The notes beneath the pieces are model-generated. The model did no database searches and had not been told where the DNA came from. It saw only the letters and a list, made by a program, of their open reading frames with translations. Position numbers and translations under genes: made by a program. From Bog-756 sp963725395 (GTDB taxonomy: Bacteria > Actinomycetota > Acidimicrobiia > Acidimicrobiales > RAAP-2), in the NCBI GenBank assembly GCA_963725395.1, contig CAVRYH010000002.1:558001-622000 (forward strand): a stretch of DNA of 64,000 nt, in the 5' to 3' direction. Below, one piece after another: positions 30,929 to 40,324 of the stretch; within the stretch, counting starts at the first letter, position 1; the number at the start of each line of letters is the position of its first letter.

Positions 30929-32332
30929 ATGAGTGATCCGACTTCTTTCTCACGTCGAGCACTACTCGGGGGAGCCCTGGCCGGTGCGGCGACGATCGGG
31001 TTGTCGTCGGGCAGTGCCGGGGCGGTTGCGGGACGCCCAGGTGGAGCCCTGCGATCGCTGTCGAAGAGGCCAGGCCCCGGCACTTTGCCGAACCCGAGCG
31101 CGCCGGCGGGGACCGACCAGATTCCCGAAATCACCAACATCGTGGCGGTGATGATGGAGAACCACACCTACGACAGCCTTCTCGGGATGGTGCCCAACGG
31201 CGCCGGCTTCACGCTCGACTCGAATGGCCAACCCACTAACTCGAATCCGTGGCCCAAGAGGTCCGTGATCGCACCGCCGTCCAAGAACGCCGTCCTGCAG
31301 TCCTTCCCCATGCCGAAGCCGTGCCAGCAGGACGCGCACCCTTACAACACCTGGGAGGCGGGCCACACCTCCTTCGCCGGTGGGAGGATGGACGGATTCG
31401 TGAAGAGCCAGAGTGGTCCGGTCGCCATGGGCTATTACGACTCGACGCTCATGCCCTTCGTCAGCTCGCTGGCGTCGACGTTCCCAGTGTGCAGCCAGTT
31501 CTTCTCCTCGGTGATGGCCCAGACCTACCCGAACCGCCGGTACTTCATGGCCGGCACGTCGCTCGGCCTGATCGCCGACGACCTGAATGCAGACAAGCCT
31601 CCTAACGGCACGATCTTCGAGACCCTCAACACCTATGACATCTCGTGGAAGAACTACTACTCAGACACCCCGTCGTACCTGATCTGGTTGTACTTGGCCA
31701 ACGAGCCCAGCGTCTCTTCCAACGCCGTGGGCATCAGCGAGTTCTTCAGTGACGCCGCCGCCGGGACGTTGCCCGCCTACAGCATGGTCGATCCCAACTT
31801 CGGGATGTCCTCGGAGGAGGATCCCCAGGACGTCCAGTTCGGTGACCAGTTCCTGGCGCAGGTGATCAACGCGGTGATGACTTCGCCGCAGTGGCCGACG
31901 ACGCTGTTGGTGTGGACCTATGACGAAGGAGGTGGGTACTACGACCATGTTCCGCCTCCCAAAGCGGTTAAGCCCGACGCCGTTCCACCGATGCTCGCGT
32001 CGACCGATCCCAAGGGGGCCGTGTTCAACCGGTACGGGTTCAGGGTCCCGTCGGGGGTCGTGTCGCCCTTCGCCCGGCAGAACTACGTCTCGGAGGCGGT
32101 CCACGACTTCACCTCCATCCTCAAGTTGGTCGAGACGAAGTGGAACCTGCCGGCACTGACCTACCGGGACGCCAATGCCGACGACCTCCTCGACTGCGTC
32201 GACCTGTCGTGCCCCCCGGCCTTCCTGACCCCCCCGACGCTGGCCACCCCGATCGACCCGACGCTCGCCGAGGGATGCCTGAGCACCGGACCGGGCACGA
32301 TTCCACCTCCGGGTTACGTCACGACCGGCTGA
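30929..32332 (+). CDS. Tat-exported phosphoesterase (phospholipase C / acid phosphatase family)
   Basis: 467 residues from ATG 30929 with a Tat signal (SRRALLGGALAG at 9-20). The first catalytic block is AVMMENHTYDSLLG (about 73-86), the MMENRSFDH-type motif in which Glu/Asn bind metal and the Thr/Ser acts as nucleophile. Further blocks are YFMAGTSLG, WKNYYSD, LVWTYDEGGGYYDHVPPP (metal-binding Asp/Glu and His) and VSPFARQNYVSEAVHDFTSILKLVE. This is the phosphoesterase (PF04185) family of bacterial phospholipases C and acid phosphatases. The protein would act outside the membrane on phospholipids or phosphomonoesters. Which substrate it uses is not clear. It diverges from the aminotransferase gene. 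Confidence 0.87.
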   Translation: MSDPTSFSRRALLGGALAGAATIGLSSGSAGAVAGRPGGALRSLSKRPGPGTLPNPSAPAGTDQIPEITNIVAVMMENHTYDSLLGMVPNGAGFTLDSNGQPTNSNPWPKRSVIAPPSKNAVLQSFPMPKPCQQDAHPYNTWEAGHTSFAGGRMDGFVKSQSGPVAMGYYDSTLMPFVSSLASTFPVCSQFFSSVMAQTYPNRRYFMAGTSLGLIADDLNADKPPNGTIFETLNTYDISWKNYYSDTPSYLIWLYLANEPSVSSNAVGISEFFSDAAAGTLPAYSMVDPNFGMSSEEDPQDVQFGDQFLAQVINAVMTSPQWPTTLLVWTYDEGGGYYDHVPPPKAVKPDAVPPMLASTDPKGAVFNRYGFRVPSGVVSPFARQNYVSEAVHDFTSILKLVETKWNLPALTYRDANADDLLDCVDLSCPPAFLTPPTLATPIDPTLAEGCLSTGPGTIPPPGYVTTG

Positions 32333-32350
32333 ACCTGTCAGCAAGGCGGG

Positions 32351-32374
32351 GTGTGGGTTGGCGAGAACCCACAC
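32351..32374. terminator. hairpin between convergent genes
   Basis: A perfect 9-bp stem GTGTGGGTT/AACCCACAC with a six-base loop, 18 bases after the phosphoesterase stop and before the opposite-strand DinB-like gene ends. It is likely a terminator for one or both, though no T run is attached. Confidence 0.6.
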
Positions 32375-32415
32375 AACTGATCGGAGCCCGGCGGCGGGGG
32401 GACGCGGAGTCTGAG

Positions 32416-32940
32416 TCAGGACGCCGCTTCGACTGATCGGTCGACGTCCAAGAGGTGGTGGAGCCCCTCGTGCAACGTGTGCTGGGCCAGCCAGATCACG
32501 GTCCGCTCCGCCGGCTCCGGGAAGTTGTAGATGCAACGTCTGGACCACGCCGTGCCGTCCAGGCCGGCGAAGGCCCATCCGGTGAGACGGGAAGCGAATT
32601 CGAGCTCATCGGAGATCTGGCCGGCCGTCTCCTCGGCGTAGCGGGCGACGATCGCCCTCTGGTCCCGGAAGATGGGGGCGAACGTCGGTGTGTCGGTGAC
32701 CAACGTCAGGTAGAGCCGCTCACGTTGGGCAAGGAGAACATCCCGCACATGGCAGCTGTACTCGACGGCCGACCATGTGTTGGGGTCGCGACGGGCGTGG
32801 AGAACGTCATGATCACTGGTCAGGTCGGGTGGCACCCGTAAGCGCGACGAATAGTGGGATCCGAGTTCGGTCAGCTCCTCGGCGATCCGGTCTGGCCCGT
32901 GCTCGTCGTAGAAGAACCCACATTCGTCGCAGTGTTCCAT
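32416..32940 (-). CDS. DinB_2-domain protein with N-terminal CxxC
   Basis: 174 residues. After a short N-terminal MEHCDECGFFYDEH (a CxxC with flanking His, possibly a metal site), a DinB-like four-helix bundle follows: WSAVEYSCHVRDVLLAQRERL with the first His, and IWLAQHTLHEGLHHLLDVDRS with the paired His of the metal site. Relatives in actinomycetes are annotated DinB family or mycothiol-dependent. The reaction is unknown. ATG 32940 is used; a GTG one codon earlier is equivalent. Confidence 0.75.
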   Translation of the reverse strand: MEHCDECGFFYDEHGPDRIAEELTELGSHYSSRLRVPPDLTSDHDVLHARRDPNTWSAVEYSCHVRDVLLAQRERLYLTLVTDTPTFAPIFRDQRAIVARYAEETAGQISDELEFASRLTGWAFAGLDGTAWSRRCIYNFPEPAERTVIWLAQHTLHEGLHHLLDVDRSVEAAS

Positions 32941-32967
32941 CACCCGATCATCTCCTCCGGCGCGTGG

Positions 32968-34356
32968 TCATGGATCCAGGTTCCCACCCCAGCCGGCGGG
33001 GTCCGAACCGAGGGCGCGCGCGGGGAGGGTCCAGCGTAACTGCGTGTCTCCGACGACCAGAGGCGCCCGCAGCCGGCGAGCATCACCCCACGTGGTCCGC
33101 TCAACCGGGCCCACCGGCCGGGTCGGCCGCAGTCGGGTTCCCGACGGACCGATCTCCGTGATGCCGGCTCCGATGAGCAGATCTGCGGTCCGGGCCAACG
33201 ATGCGCGCCATCGGCTGCCCGCGCCATCGACCAGCCGCATGCTGATACCGGTGATGGCGGCGGCAGCCAGGAGGTAGCCCGTGGCGTGATCCAGCGCCTG
33301 CACGGGCAGAGGCACCGGATGGTCGGCTCCGGTGGCCACGCGGCCGGTGTCGGCGATTCCGGAACTCATCTGGACCAGGCTGTCGAAGCCTCGGCGGTGC
33401 GCCCACGGCCCGCTCCATCCGTAGGCATCGAGGCTCACGTCCACGAGTCCGGGGCGAACGGCTTCTCGTGTGCTGGGTCCCAGGCCGAGGCGGTTCAGCG
33501 CGTCAGACCGGTACCCGTGGACGAGGATGTCGGCGCTACCGAGGAGCTGACAGAAGCGATCCATCCCACTCGGCGTGCGCAGGTCGAGGCGAGCACAGCG
33601 TTTGCCCAGGGTGACCTCGGGCACGATGCCCGGCTCGTCCCAATCGGGAGGATCGATCCGGAGCACTTCCGCCCCCCAGCCCGCCAAGAGCCTGGTCGCA
33701 ACCGGACCGGCGAGCACCCGGGTGAGGTCGAGAACTTTCACGCCCTCGAGCGGCCGGGCCCTCCCGCCGAATGGTTGGCGTCGGTCGGTCGTCGTCGTCC
33801 GCTCGGTGAGGAGGAGAGGTTCATGCGCCACCGCCCGGCCCTGGGGGTGTCGCCGCCACTCGGTCGCCGAACACATGGCCGCCGCGGCACCGCCGGCGTT
33901 GACGACTTCGGCTTCGAGATCCGCGGCCGACCACGACTGTACGGCGGCCGCCACCGCCGAGCGGTCCGCTGGCACCCCCAGGACGGCCAGGGCTGCCGCC
34001 CGGTGCCGGGCGGCATTGGTGTGGAGTTTGATCCACCCGTCGTTGGTGGCGTAGTCGCCGGCCAGGTCGTCCCAGCCCGGGGGCAGCTCCCAGCCACGCG
34101 GTCTGAGCGACGCCTGGAACCATGCCGACGCAAGCTCTCGGTCGACGGTCACCAGCGGCGGGTCGCCACCACAATTGAGGGCGATCAGTGCGGAGAGTGA
34201 GCCACCGGCCGCGGCAATCGATGCCTGGGCCAGATCGCTGACGGCGAACACCGAGGGAAGGGAGCCCCCCGTCGACAGCTCGATAGGAGCGGAGCACCCC
34301 TCCCGCCCGAGCGCACGCTGCACGGCATCGAGCATGTCCCGAGCGGAAGTCGTCAT
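32968..34356 (-). CDS. family III CoA-transferase (CaiB/BaiF type), two-lobed
   Basis: 462 residues with two related lobes. The second lobe has the clear family III start PLEGVKVLDLTRVLAGPVATRLLAGWGAEVLRIDPP, then LGKRCARLDLRTPSG, DILVHGYRSDALNRLGLG and VDVSLDAYGWSGPWA. The first lobe (about 1-190) has the C-terminal-type sequence DGWIKLHTNAARHRAAALAVLG, so the halves are permuted relative to the usual CaiB order. The catalytic Asp of family III enzymes (in the GD or Y-x-D region near residue 170 of CaiB) is not obvious, so it may be inactive or use another carboxylate. Likely reaction: CoA transfer between organic acids. The permuted layout matches a group common in actinomycetes. Confidence 0.75.
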   Translation of the reverse strand: MTTSARDMLDAVQRALGREGCSAPIELSTGGSLPSVFAVSDLAQASIAAAGGSLSALIALNCGGDPPLVTVDRELASAWFQASLRPRGWELPPGWDDLAGDYATNDGWIKLHTNAARHRAAALAVLGVPADRSAVAAAVQSWSAADLEAEVVNAGGAAAAMCSATEWRRHPQGRAVAHEPLLLTERTTTTDRRQPFGGRARPLEGVKVLDLTRVLAGPVATRLLAGWGAEVLRIDPPDWDEPGIVPEVTLGKRCARLDLRTPSGMDRFCQLLGSADILVHGYRSDALNRLGLGPSTREAVRPGLVDVSLDAYGWSGPWAHRRGFDSLVQMSSGIADTGRVATGADHPVPLPVQALDHATGYLLAAAAITGISMRLVDGAGSRWRASLARTADLLIGAGITEIGPSGTRLRPTRPVGPVERTTWGDARRLRAPLVVGDTQLRWTLPARALGSDPAGWGGNLDP

Positions 34357-34562
34357 GTGATCATGCTCCGGTACTCGGCGACGACCGTCAATCTTGATCG
34401 GATCAATGTCAGATCACCTCCGCCCGCCACCGTCCGAGATGGTGGGAGGCGTGATCCGTCCGTGTTGCTTCGGTCGCCACGATCGGTCGGGCCTCGTCGG
34501 AACTCGGTGAATGCCCTCATGCCGACCTCAAAGGAGAGCCGCGGAGTGAGTACCCTTGCCCC

Positions 34563-35387
34563 ATGCGAACCCGAGCAGCTCGCGCCAGGATTCTCATGGT
34601 GATCACCGCTGCCCTCTTCTTGTTGGCCCCGACCGGTTGGGCCGGGGCCACCGAGCCCTCCGGATCCGGGGTGATTCCGCCGGATACACCGACGGCCCAT
34701 CACTTCGTCGGCATCAAGACGGTCGGACCGCTGTTCCCGCCGGGCAGCCTGGCGCACACCTGCACCGCGAGTGTGGTCAGCAGCGCCGCCGGTGACCTGC
34801 TGCTCACCTCGGCGCACTGCATCACCGGGGCGGCAGACGGGTACACGTTCGCCCCCGGCTATCACGAAGGCGTCGAGCCGTTCGGCACCTGGACCGTGAC
34901 CGGAGTCTACGGTGCTCCGGGGTGGATCACCCGCGGCGAGCCTCAACGCGACTTCTCCTTCCTCGTGGTGGCCCCGAGGATCGAACACGGCCGCGCCGAA
35001 CAGATCCAGGAGGTGACCGGGGGCAATCGCCTCGGGGCAGCACCGACGACGGGCAAAGAGGTGACCGTGCCCGCTTACGCCGCTGGGCAGGACGACGATC
35101 CGCTCACCTGTACGACCCGGGTCTACTACCGCGGCGAGTACCCAGCCTTCAACTGCAATCCCTATGTCGACGGGACGAGTGGTGCACCATGGCTTGAGCG
35201 CAGTGGACGAGGATGGCTGGTCGTCGGCGTCATCGGAGGCCTCCACCAGGGGGGCTGCTACGCGTGGACCTCCTACAGTGCGGCGTTCGGACCGGTGACA
35301 TTTCGCACATACTCGAGTGCGGAGTCGGACGCCAAGCCCTCAGTGCTCCCGCGCCCCGCCAGTGACGGATGCACCACCGGACTCTGA
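34563..35387 (+). CDS. secreted trypsin-like serine protease
   Basis: 274 residues with a signal peptide (hydrophobic 10-28, cleavage near AGA). The chymotrypsin-type triad is in place: TSAHC with His85, QRDFSFL with Asp130 and DGTSGAP with Ser206. The Cys pair around the His (Cys67, Cys86) and later cysteines suggest disulfides. The protein is exported and probably digests external protein. The start is ATG 34563. No pro-region is obvious. It stands alone between the CoA-transferase (divergent) and a small cytosolic protein. Confidence 0.87.
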   Translation: MRTRAARARILMVITAALFLLAPTGWAGATEPSGSGVIPPDTPTAHHFVGIKTVGPLFPPGSLAHTCTASVVSSAAGDLLLTSAHCITGAADGYTFAPGYHEGVEPFGTWTVTGVYGAPGWITRGEPQRDFSFLVVAPRIEHGRAEQIQEVTGGNRLGAAPTTGKEVTVPAYAAGQDDDPLTCTTRVYYRGEYPAFNCNPYVDGTSGAPWLERSGRGWLVVGVIGGLHQGGCYAWTSYSAAFGPVTFRTYSSAESDAKPSVLPRPASDGCTTGL

Positions 35388-35441
35388 GTCTACGGTGGCG
35401 GTACAGACAGCCCTGAAACCCGATCAAATGGGAGATGCCGC

Positions 35442-35888
35442 ATGACAAACAAGGCCGATTTCACGAGTGAGGAGTGGAAGCTCATCCTGGAGGCTCCTCC
35501 GAGTGCCGGCATGATCGTTGTCACCGCCCAGCGGGGAGGCACGTTCCGCGAGACGATCGCCATGGCCAAGTCCTATGTCGAAGCGCGGCAGCATCACGGG
35601 GAGAGCGAGCTGCTGGATGCCATCGTTGCCGCCAAACCTGAGAGGGACCACACCCACTACCATTCGCCGGCGGAGCTGAAGGAGCATGGGCTCCAACATC
35701 TCAGGGACTCGGTTGGCCTGCTGCAGCAGAAGGCCACACCCGCGGAGGTGGACGAGTACCGCAACTTCATCATCACACTTGCCGAAAAGGTCGCATCCGC
35801 CCATCGCGAGCATGGCGCAGACGTGAGTGATGCGGAGCAGGCTGCGATAAGCGAGATCCGCGAGGCGCTGGGCGCATCGGCGGGGTAG
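35442..35888 (+). CDS. conserved small protein of unknown function
   Basis: 148 residues, mostly helical and charged. It begins MTNKADFTSEEWKLILEAPP and continues SAGMIVVTAQRGGTFRETI; the middle has ELLDAIVAAKPERDHTHYHSPAELKEHGLQHLRDSVGLLQ, and the tail is AEQAAISEIREAL. There is no signal, membrane segment or known motif. The SEEW...L..AP..AG.AV.AA pattern recurs in small actinobacterial proteins that I have seen without function. ATG 35442 has GGGAGAT upstream. It is probably transcribed alone. Confidence 0.7.
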   Translation: MTNKADFTSEEWKLILEAPPSAGMIVVTAQRGGTFRETIAMAKSYVEARQHHGESELLDAIVAAKPERDHTHYHSPAELKEHGLQHLRDSVGLLQQKATPAEVDEYRNFIITLAEKVASAHREHGADVSDAEQAAISEIREALGASAG

Positions 35889-36157
35889 TGTCCGATCCCC
35901 GGTAATTGAGGGGTGATCAACCGTGGAGTCGGACACCTGAGTGCCCCGACCGTCATGCAGTGATGTACCGCCAGGAATGGACCGGACGGCACCGGCCTAC
36001 ACTGGTGGTGATACCCCGATGATCCCCGTCTCCGAATCCCAGATTGGCTTCGCCGAGAGTCGAGAGGTCCCACCGACCTCCTTCTGGGAAAACGATGAGT
36101 TCGACCAGCCCGGTCTGTTGATCGTCGACGATTCGGGCGGGGCCGGCCGGAGGCGGA

Positions 36158-36853
36158 TTGTCCTCGGATAGGGATCCAGAACCGGTATCGATTGTCACCG
36201 CGAAGGCGGACGCCCTGCTTTTCGACCTGGACGGGACCCTCGTCGACACCACCGTCGCCATTGAGTCGGCATGGAGGTGGGCAGCAGACCAGCTTGACGT
36301 GCCGTTCGGTCGCGTTGAGCCCCATATCCATGGGATCCCTGCTGACCAGGCATTGGGCCGAGCCGTTCCTCATCTCGATGAACTGACCAAGAGTCGACTG
36401 GTGATCGGGATCCTCACCCGCCAGGCAGACCCGGCATCTCCTGTCTCGGCCACGCCGGGAGCGCTGAATCTCCTGGCGGGACTTCCCCCAGAGCGCTGGG
36501 CCATCGTCACAAGCGGGGACATGATGCTCGCGAGGTCGAGTATGAAAAAGGCCGGACTCCCTGAGCCGGCAGTGCTCATCACTGCCGATGACGTCAACGA
36601 CGGAAAGCCTCACCCCGAGCCGTTTCTCCTGGCGATGGAGCGCCTTGGAGTGTCGGCTGCTGGCTGTATCGCCGTCGAGGATTCCCCGGCGGGTATTCGC
36701 TCAGCGATTGCCGCAGGCGTCAGAGTGCTCGGCGTGGGTGCAACCTTCGCCCACGAACGTCTCGGCGAAGCAACGTGGAGGATTCCCAGACTGACTTCCC
36801 TGGGGTGTTCGAGGGAAGGTGATCAAATGGTGATCGAGGTACTGACCCACTGA
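36158..36853 (+). CDS. HAD-superfamily phosphatase (beta-phosphoglucomutase/sugar phosphatase-like)
   Basis: 231 residues. Motif I DALLFDLDGTLVDTTVAIE, a helical cap domain, motif II AIVTSGDMM, motif III KPHPEPFLLAMERLG and motif IV CIAVEDSPAGIRSAIAAGVRVLGV are all intact. This is the subclass I pattern of glycerol-3-phosphate, 2-deoxyglucose-6-phosphate and related sugar-phosphate phosphatases. The TTG start at 36158 is supported by GGAGG five bases upstream. The preceding 269 bases carry no recognisable gene. Confidence 0.82.
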   Translation: MSSDRDPEPVSIVTAKADALLFDLDGTLVDTTVAIESAWRWAADQLDVPFGRVEPHIHGIPADQALGRAVPHLDELTKSRLVIGILTRQADPASPVSATPGALNLLAGLPPERWAIVTSGDMMLARSSMKKAGLPEPAVLITADDVNDGKPHPEPFLLAMERLGVSAAGCIAVEDSPAGIRSAIAAGVRVLGVGATFAHERLGEATWRIPRLTSLGCSREGDQMVIEVLTH

Positions 36854-37253
36854 TCCGCGACACGAGGGGCGCGGTCCGTGTTTGAGCGGCCCCACGTCCA
36901 CGTCGGAGTACCTCCCCGCTGTGCGGCGACGGGGGACGCCACTGAAGGGGGTGCGGCGGAGGATCTCCCCCTTCGACCCGGTCAGGAACGGACGGAGACG
37001 GCGTCGACCATTGAACACGCTGACCAGGGCATACCGCGCAAGCACCGGTGAGGGCCCCCACGACCGGGGCTGTGTCGGACAGCCGCCCGCCCTGACGGCC
37101 GGCCGGCTGGCTGCGTCAACGGCGGGGCGCCCGCGGCCCGCTCCACGTCAACGCGACCAACCCCGTCGTCGGTCCGGAGACCCGAGGTCCAACTAGCTGC
37201 AAGAATGCAGTCCGACCCGTCGGTTATCCGTCGGCCGCTCGCAAGGAGTCACG
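36854..37253. other. intergenic, no gene recognised
   Basis: 400 very GC-rich bases before the DUF2252 gene. Short open frames on both strands are Arg/Pro-rich and look like noise. Only the ribosome-binding site AAGGAG near 37241 can be pointed to. Confidence 0.45.
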
Positions 37254-38711
37254 GTGAATCAGATCCAGGAACCAGTTGCCAGCCCAGGGACCCCGTCGGT
37301 CGAACACCCGACGGTGCAGGAGAGACAGGCTCGGGGGAAGGCGGCGCGGTCACGGGCATCCCGTTCGTCCCAGTCCGAGTTCAGCCCACCCCCGAACCGT
37401 CCGGACCCGGTCGGCCTCCTCGAAAGCCAGGCGGAGACGAGGGTTCCCGAACTGGTGCCCATCCGGTACGGTCGGATGCTCGTCTCTCCGTTCACCTTCT
37501 TCCGGGGCGCCGCCCTCGTCATGGCGTCCGACCTGGCGGAGACGCCCCGCAGCGGCCTCGAGTGCCAGATCTGCGGCGACGCCCACCTGTCCAACTTCGG
37601 CCTCTTCGCCTCGCCGGAGCGTAAGCTCATGTTCGACGTCAACGACTTCGACGAGACCCTGCCCGGTCCGTGGGAGTGGGACGTCAAGCGTCTGGCGGCC
37701 AGCGTGGTGATCGCGGCCCGGGACCGCGAGTTCACCGCCGCCGAGGGGCGGGCCGCGGCGATCGAGGTCGGCGCGAGCTACCACCGCGAGATGACCAGGC
37801 TGGCCACGATGTCCACGCTCGATGTGTGGTACTCACACATCGATGTCGCCCAACTGCTGGCCGACCTCGAGGCGGCCGCCGGGACCACCAGGTCGAAAAC
37901 CGACAGGAGGATGGCGTCGCAGACCAGCAAGATGATCGCCAAGGCCCGGACCCATGACAGCCTCCAGGCCGTCGACAAGCTCACCGAGGTCGTCGATGGC
38001 CAGCTCCGGATCATCAGCGATCCACCGCTCATCGTTCCTGCCGAGGAGCTCTTCACCGAGATCGAGAGCACGGCCATCCTCGAGCAGATCCACCAGCTGG
38101 TGCGCAGCTATCGGCGGACCCTCCAGACCGACAGGCGTCATCTGCTCGAGGAGTTCCAGCTCCTGCAGATCGCCCGCAAGGTGGTCGGGGTGGGCAGTGT
38201 CGGCACCCGGGCCTGGATCCTGCTGCTCACCGGCCGGGACAACGAGGATCCGCTGTTCCTCCAGGCCAAGGAGGCCGAGGCCTCGGTGTTGGAGCGGTTC
38301 GTCGGCAAGAGCGGGTACGCCACCCATGGCGAGCGCGTGGTGGCCGGCCAGCATCTGATGCAGGCGGCCAGCGACATCTTCCTCGGTTGGCAGCAGACGA
38401 AGGGTCCTGACGGGGTCACCCGCGACTACTACCTGAGGCAACTCCGCGACTGGAAGGGCTCCTTCGAGATCGAGGGCTCGATCCCACCGGGGCTGACCAA
38501 GTACGGCTCCGTCTGTGCCCAGGCCCTGGCTCGTGCCCATGCTCGTTCGGGAGACCGCATCGCCATCGCCAGTTACCTCGGATCCGGACCCACCTTCGAC
38601 CGGGCGATCGGTGAGTTCGCCGAGGCCTATGCCGACCAGAACCAGCGTGATTACGAGGCGCTCAAGAAGGCGGCCAAGAGCGGTCGGATCAAGGTCGAGT
38701 CGGGACTGTAG
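37254..38711 (+). CDS. DUF2252-family protein (kinase-like fold suspected)
   Basis: 485 residues. Hallmarks of DUF2252 are present: RYGRMLVSPFTFFRGAALVM, CGDAHLSNFG (107-116), FDVNDFDETLPGPWEWDVKRL (127-146), then RRHLLEEF, VGVGSVGTRAWILLLTG and VVAGQHLMQAASDIFLGW. The GDxHxxN motif followed by DxDE resembles the catalytic loop and metal-binding Asp of aminoglycoside phosphotransferases and choline kinases, so a phosphotransferase activity is plausible though not demonstrated to my knowledge. The GTG start has AAGGAG upstream. No signal peptide or membrane span is seen. It is a single gene. Confidence 0.8.
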   Translation: MNQIQEPVASPGTPSVEHPTVQERQARGKAARSRASRSSQSEFSPPPNRPDPVGLLESQAETRVPELVPIRYGRMLVSPFTFFRGAALVMASDLAETPRSGLECQICGDAHLSNFGLFASPERKLMFDVNDFDETLPGPWEWDVKRLAASVVIAARDREFTAAEGRAAAIEVGASYHREMTRLATMSTLDVWYSHIDVAQLLADLEAAAGTTRSKTDRRMASQTSKMIAKARTHDSLQAVDKLTEVVDGQLRIISDPPLIVPAEELFTEIESTAILEQIHQLVRSYRRTLQTDRRHLLEEFQLLQIARKVVGVGSVGTRAWILLLTGRDNEDPLFLQAKEAEASVLERFVGKSGYATHGERVVAGQHLMQAASDIFLGWQQTKGPDGVTRDYYLRQLRDWKGSFEIEGSIPPGLTKYGSVCAQALARAHARSGDRIAIASYLGSGPTFDRAIGEFAEAYADQNQRDYEALKKAAKSGRIKVESGL

Positions 38712-38769
38712 GCGGTTCCCCGCCGATTGGCGCGACCGGCGCGGTGGGCGCCCGACGTCACCGGGGGAT

Positions 38770-39168
38770 TCAGCTGAGTATCTTGGCCTTCTGGGCCTCG
38801 AACTCAGCGTCGCTGATGACGCCCTGCTGCTTGAGGTCGGCCAGCTTGCTCAGTTCGTCCGCACTGCTGGTCCCCGACGTCCCGGCGGCCTGCTTGACGT
38901 AGTCGTCAAACGCTTTCTGCTGCTGAGCGGCCTGTTCCTCGGCCCGCTCGTGCATCTTGCCACCGCGGGCGATCAGGTAGACGAGGATGCCGAGGAAAGG
39001 CAGCACGATCACGAAGATCACCCAGATGGCCTTGGCAAAGCCTCCCATGTCACGGCTCCGGAAGATGTCCGAGAAGATCACGATCAGGAGCCAGAACCAG
39101 ATGATGAAGACAAACAGTCCGAGCATCGTCCCGAACAGGTCCGCCAGTGGATAGGTGTAGGCAAGCAT
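38770..39168 (-). CDS. PLDc_N/SHOCT small membrane protein
   Basis: 132 residues. Two hydrophobic helices (about 10-32 and 45-66; LFGTMLGLFVFIIWFWLLIV and AIWVIFVIVLPFLGILVYL) with the R-S-R-D link resemble the phospholipase D-nuclease N-terminal module. A coiled stretch (QAAQQQKAFDDY) and a C-terminal SHOCT motif (ELSKLADLKQQGVISDAEFEAQKAKIL) follow. SHOCT domains are thought to mediate oligomer formation; the role is otherwise unknown. AAGGAGAT before the ATG indicates strong translation. It lies downstream of the arginine deiminase operon on the same strand, separated by 130 bases. Confidence 0.8.
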   Translation of the reverse strand: MLAYTYPLADLFGTMLGLFVFIIWFWLLIVIFSDIFRSRDMGGFAKAIWVIFVIVLPFLGILVYLIARGGKMHERAEEQAAQQQKAFDDYVKQAAGTSGTSSADELSKLADLKQQGVISDAEFEAQKAKILS

Positions 39169-39298
39169 CGTCAGATCTCCTTGATCGGTCGCCGTTCGCC
39201 GAGAGAATCTAGCCCGGATGGGCGACGGAGACCGGGATCCCTCTTGTCAATCGAAAGGTGGACCGTATCCAGGTCGAATGCCGGTTGTGGAGACCGGC

Positions 39299-40321
39299 TC
39301 ACCGGCCGAGGCTGGCCACCATGGCCGCCTTGATCGTGTGGAGGCGGTTCTCCGCCTCGTCGAAGACGATCGAGGCGGGTGACTCGAAGACGTCGTCGGT
39401 GACCTCGAGAGCGGAGAGGTTCCACTCCTCGTGCAGTTTTCGGCCCAACTCCGTGTCGGTGTTGTGGAGGGCGGGCAGGCAGTGCATGAACTTCACGCCG
39501 GCGTTCCCTGTCGCCTTCATGGTCGCGGCGTTGACCTGATAGGGGAGGAGCTGTTTGATGCGCTCTTCCCAATTGGAGGCCGGCTCGCCCATCGACACCC
39601 AGACGTCGGTATAGAGGAAGTCAGCCCCCTCCACTCCGGCCAGCACGTCCTCGCCGATGGTGACCCGGGCACCCGATTCGGCGGCCAGTTCGCGGGCGAT
39701 GGTCTGGACGTCGTCGCTCGGCCAGAGGTCCTCTGGGGCGGCGATGCGGACATCCATGCCCAGCAGGGCCCCCGTCACCAGGAGGGAGTTGGCCGTGTTG
39801 TTGCGGGCATCCCCCAGGTAGCAGTACCCGATCTGCTCGAGGGGCTTGGTGCTGTGGTCCCGCATGGTCAGGATGTCGGCCAGCATCTGGGTCGGGTGCC
39901 ACTGGTCGGTCAGCCCGTTCCACACCGGTACCCCCGAGAACCTGGCCAGGATCTCGACCGACTCCTGGGAGTAGCCCCGGAACTCGATGCCGTCGAACAT
40001 GCGACCGAGCACTCGGGCCGTGTCCTTCATCGTCTCGCTGTCACCGATATGGGAGCCCTCAGGTCCGAGGTAGGTCACATGGGCTCCCTGATCGTGGGCG
40101 CCGACCTCGAAGGCCGCCCGCGTGCGGGTCGAGGCCTTCTCGAAGATGAGGGCGATGTTGGCACCCACCATCCTCTGGCGCTCCTTCCCGCCGCGCTTCT
40201 CCTCGCGCAGCTCCTGAGCGAGGTCGATGATGGCGATGAACTCGCTCCTGGTCAGATCGGTCTCCTTCAGAAGACTCCGGCCGTGGAAGCGTGCGATGTC
40301 GGTGTTTTCGATGGTGCTCAT
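39299..40321 (-). CDS. arcB: ornithine carbamoyltransferase (catabolic, ADI pathway)
   Basis: 340 residues. Carbamoyl-phosphate-binding STRTR (64-68), the DQGAHVTYL strand, WNGLTDQWHPTQMLAD (H-P-x-Q) and the ornithine site FMHCLPALH are all intact. It starts three bases after arcA, in an operon with arginine deiminase and an antiporter, so the catabolic direction (phosphorolysis of citrulline to ornithine and carbamoyl phosphate) is most likely. By sequence alone it could also serve biosynthesis. The carbamate kinase that would use the product is not in this window. Confidence 0.93.
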   Translation of the reverse strand: MSTIENTDIARFHGRSLLKETDLTRSEFIAIIDLAQELREEKRGGKERQRMVGANIALIFEKASTRTRAAFEVGAHDQGAHVTYLGPEGSHIGDSETMKDTARVLGRMFDGIEFRGYSQESVEILARFSGVPVWNGLTDQWHPTQMLADILTMRDHSTKPLEQIGYCYLGDARNNTANSLLVTGALLGMDVRIAAPEDLWPSDDVQTIARELAAESGARVTIGEDVLAGVEGADFLYTDVWVSMGEPASNWEERIKQLLPYQVNAATMKATGNAGVKFMHCLPALHNTDTELGRKLHEEWNLSALEVTDDVFESPASIVFDEAENRLHTIKAAMVASLGR

Positions 40322-40324
40322 GGA

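Noticed and set aside
35941..36171. A 76-codon open frame before the HAD phosphatase gene
   Set aside because: No ribosome-binding site or recognisable motif; it overlaps the start of the well-supported HAD gene in another frame.
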